A DNA stretch of 6,160 bases from Sulfuriferula multivorans. Its GTDB lineage: Bacteria > Pseudomonadota > Gammaproteobacteria > Burkholderiales > Thiobacillaceae. A program made the translations under genes and the position numbers. Each line of letters opens with the position of its first letter. Position 1 is the first letter of the stretch. The stretch is from positions 1 to 6,160 of the forward strand of contig JAAFGW010000184.1 of assembly GCA_010365175.1 (NCBI GenBank), written 5' to 3'. The notes beneath the pieces are model-generated. The model searched no databases. It was not told the DNA's origin and saw nothing but the letters and a program-made list of their open reading frames with translations. Shown in pieces: positions 5,314 through 6,160 of the stretch.

Positions 5314-5374
5314 CCCATCATTGCACCGGACCTGCGCGAAAAGCCGCGCAGGCCGGTGAATTCAAACGTTAGGG
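5308..5374 (+). other. attC site of cassette C6 (67 bp), supplies two stop codons
   Basis: R'' GGCTAAC (5308-5314) mirrors the start of C6 over 11 bases, and R' is GTTAGGG (5368-5374) with crossover 5368/5369. The inner hairpin is strong: CACCGG-A-CCTGCGCG pairs with CGCGCAGG-CCGGTG around AAAAGC, leaving one unpaired A. Its R'' holds the TAA of the amidotransferase gene. Its right arm holds the minus-strand TGA (5362-5364) of the C7 methyltransferase gene. Confidence 0.95.
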
Positions 5375-5880
5375 GTCAGCACTATGCCTAGATCATGCAT
5401 CGGCGACAGGTCAACGCCAAAACCAAATAACGCGCTGCCGTGGCTGGCGGCTTCTTGTCGTCCGTTATCACGCAGCACCCCAAATCTCAGCCGCGCCCGC
5501 ACCAACAGCACCGTAGTGCAAGCGTTTAGCGCTCTCTGAAATGTCCGCGTCTCGGTGTGTGCTGGAATCAAAAGCAACACCTTGCGCTGCTCGCCTTCGG
5601 CGATGCAGCGGTCAACCCAACGGTCGCGCGCCTCGCCATACGGCGGATTGCACCACACCGTTTCGGCGTCCCACGGGAGCGTGCACCCGTCATCGGGCAG
5701 GCTGTACCACTTCGCCGATCCTGTCGGGTTATCCGGCTCGGTGCAGGGGTCAAGCCCAATTCCGCCAAGTAGCCTGCGCGCTGGCTCCAATACATATCCC
5801 GGCGTCAGCATCGCCTGGCGCGCGTGGTGGTCTGGCCTGCGCCGTTTCTCATTGTCAAATCTGTGTGCTGCTATTCCCAT
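5362..5880 (-). CDS. Phage-type DNA N6-adenine methyltransferase, reverse-oriented (cassette C7)
   Basis: This 172-residue protein contains the amino-methyltransferase catalytic motif NPPY (residues 78-81, in TVWCNPPYGEARDRWV). Further family patterns of phage Dam-like enzymes follow: VLLLIPAHTETRTFQRAL (101-118) and RARLRFGVLRDNG (128-140), ending in a beta strand with SHGSALFGFG. IGLDPCTEPDNP (41-52) fits the conserved region ahead of the active site. It would transfer methyl from S-adenosylmethionine to adenine; the target site is unknown. No restriction partner is present. The gene runs against the array, so the cassette promoter would give only antisense RNA and it needs its own promoter. 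The last codon and the TGA lie across the cassette junction, in attC6. The start at 5880 is preferred over M24 because a G-rich Shine-Dalgarno precedes it. Confidence 0.88.
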   Translation of the reverse strand: MGIAAHRFDNEKRRRPDHHARQAMLTPGYVLEPARRLLGGIGLDPCTEPDNPTGSAKWYSLPDDGCTLPWDAETVWCNPPYGEARDRWVDRCIAEGEQRKVLLLIPAHTETRTFQRALNACTTVLLVRARLRFGVLRDNGRQEAASHGSALFGFGVDLSPMHDLGIVLTPNV

Positions 5881-5893
5881 ATCACCCCCCCCC
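5881..5893 (-). promoter_or_regulatory. G-rich ribosome-binding site with a nine-G run for the methyltransferase gene
   Basis: On the minus strand nine G residues (plus-strand C 5885-5893) are followed by TGAT and the ATG at 5880, giving GGTGAT as an anti-Shine-Dalgarno match. The run overlaps the R'' end of attC7 (CCCTAAC). Its length could vary by replication slippage and change spacing without touching the coding frame. Confidence 0.5.
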
Positions 5894-5968
5894 TAACCCG
5901 GCGCTCAACCTCGCTCCCTTCGGTCGCTGGACGGCGCTGAAGCGCCGCCGGTTAGCTCCACGTTGGGC
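5891..5968 (+). other. attC site of cassette C7 (78 bp, second subfamily)
   Basis: R'' CCCTAAC (5891-5897) mirrors the first bases of C7 (TTAGGGG, eight-base match including one more C), and R' is GTTGGGC (5962-5968) with crossover 5962/5963. The interior is nearly identical to attC4: CCGGCGCTCAACCTCGCT, then GACGGCGCTGAAGCGCCG and CCGGTTAGCT. Confidence 0.93.
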
Positions 5969-6013
5969 GGCAATCCAACTGCACAACACTATCAACCAAA
6001 AGGAGAAATCACT

Positions 6014-6160
6014 ATGTATGACCAAACCCTGATTGGCCGCTCATTACAAGCGGCATTGCGTTGTTCGTTGTTGTTCTCGTTGGGCTTGGGCGGCTCGTTC
6101 GCTTACGCACAAGCGCCTGCTCAAGAACAGGCAGTGACGTGGACTGCCGGTGATCCTCAA
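6014..6160 (+). CDS. Secreted or exported protein, N-terminal part only (cassette C8)
   Basis: The 49 visible codons run off the window in frame. The N-terminus MYDQTLIGRSLQAALR is followed by a hydrophobic core (about residues 17-28, CSLLFSLGLGGS) and SFAYAQAPAQ, a good signal-peptidase I context with cleavage likely after AYA at residue 32. The product should be periplasmic or secreted. The mature start (EQAVTWTAGDPQ) is too short to assign a family. AAGGAG (6000-6005) lies eight bases before the ATG and decides the start; another ATG at 6018 is out of frame and stops after four codons. The gene begins 51 bp after the attC7 crossover, as expected for a cassette, but its own attC is outside the window. 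Confidence 0.8.
   Translation, partial: MYDQTLIGRSLQAALRCSLLFSLGLGGSFAYAQAPAQEQAVTWTAGDPQ

Larger units (their letters stand above)
949..6160. mobile_element. Chromosomal-type integron: intI, attI and eight cassettes (last one cut)
   Basis: The element consists of a divergent intI, an attI core at 2068-2074 and seven attC sites ending at 2396, 2936, 3679, 4203, 4596, 5374 and 5968. These delimit cassettes C1 2069-2390 (322 bp), C2 2391-2930 (540), C3 2931-3673 (743), C4 3674-4197 (524), C5 4198-4590 (393), C6 4591-5368 (778), C7 5369-5962 (594) and C8 from 5963. There is no 3' conserved segment, sul1, qacE or transposon end, so a clinical class 1 integron is unlikely. The array continues beyond the window. 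Confidence 0.95.

Noticed and set aside
2334..5968. attC hairpins read as terminators or as a CRISPR array
   Set aside because: The repeats lie at cassette ends, have R''/R' boxes and no following T-run, and the units between them are genes of 300-780 bp, not spacers.
5541..6032. Plus-strand frames across C7 and attC7
   Set aside because: They are antisense to the methyltransferase with its NPPY motif and cross an attC site; composition is typical of shadow frames.
2069..6160. Toxin-antitoxin pair in the cassettes
   Set aside because: These are common in chromosomal integrons, but no cassette here holds two co-directional small overlapping genes or a recognisable toxin.

Overview
The window shows the start of a chromosomal-type integron, probably from a beta- or gammaproteobacterium. 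This rests on a full-length IntI-type tyrosine integrase, a run of short single-gene cassettes each closed by an attC site, and attC sites of the 'GCGGGAC...AAAAGC...GCCCC' kind, which I associate with environmental Proteobacteria. No species can be named from the sequence. No resistance gene, transposase or CRISPR array is visible.

Layout. Positions 1-139 hold the end of a membrane protein that looks like the EI24/CysZ-like family (+ strand). It converges on and overlaps by 29 bp a minus-strand gene (111-911) for a membrane-anchored, metzincin-like zinc peptidase. The integrase gene intI (949-1941, minus) lies 37 bp upstream of that peptidase gene and could be co-transcribed with it. An AT-rich, gene-free stretch (1942-2068) carries the likely divergent promoters, two inverted repeats and attI. 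The crossover point is between 2068 and 2069.

Seven complete cassettes follow, then the start of an eighth. C1 (2069-2390) encodes a 4-oxalocrotonate tautomerase-family protein. C2 (2391-2930) encodes an unknown beta-rich protein. C3 (2931-3673) encodes a secreted protein with a carboxypeptidase-regulatory-like domain. C4 (3674-4197) encodes an unknown 87-residue protein, and its long 3' part carries an antisense reading frame with a TPR-like motif. C5 (4198-4590) encodes a VOC/glyoxalase-fold protein. C6 (4591-5368) encodes a class I glutamine amidotransferase. C7 (5369-5962) encodes a phage-type DNA N6-adenine methyltransferase in reverse orientation. C8 (from 5963) encodes a secreted protein cut by the window end.

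How it fits together. The integrase recombines attI with the attC of circular cassettes, and a promoter next to attI probably reads the forward cassettes. Most cassette genes have their own Shine-Dalgarno sequence and are packed against the attC, in places using it as ribosome-binding site or stop codon. In six of the seven complete cassettes the 7-bp R'' box matches the reverse complement of that cassette's own first bases; C3 differs by one base. This is the expected mark of a circular cassette and fixes the boundaries. The most unusual element is C7: its reverse gene borrows its stop codon from the attC of the neighbouring cassette and has a nine-G run at its ribosome-binding site.
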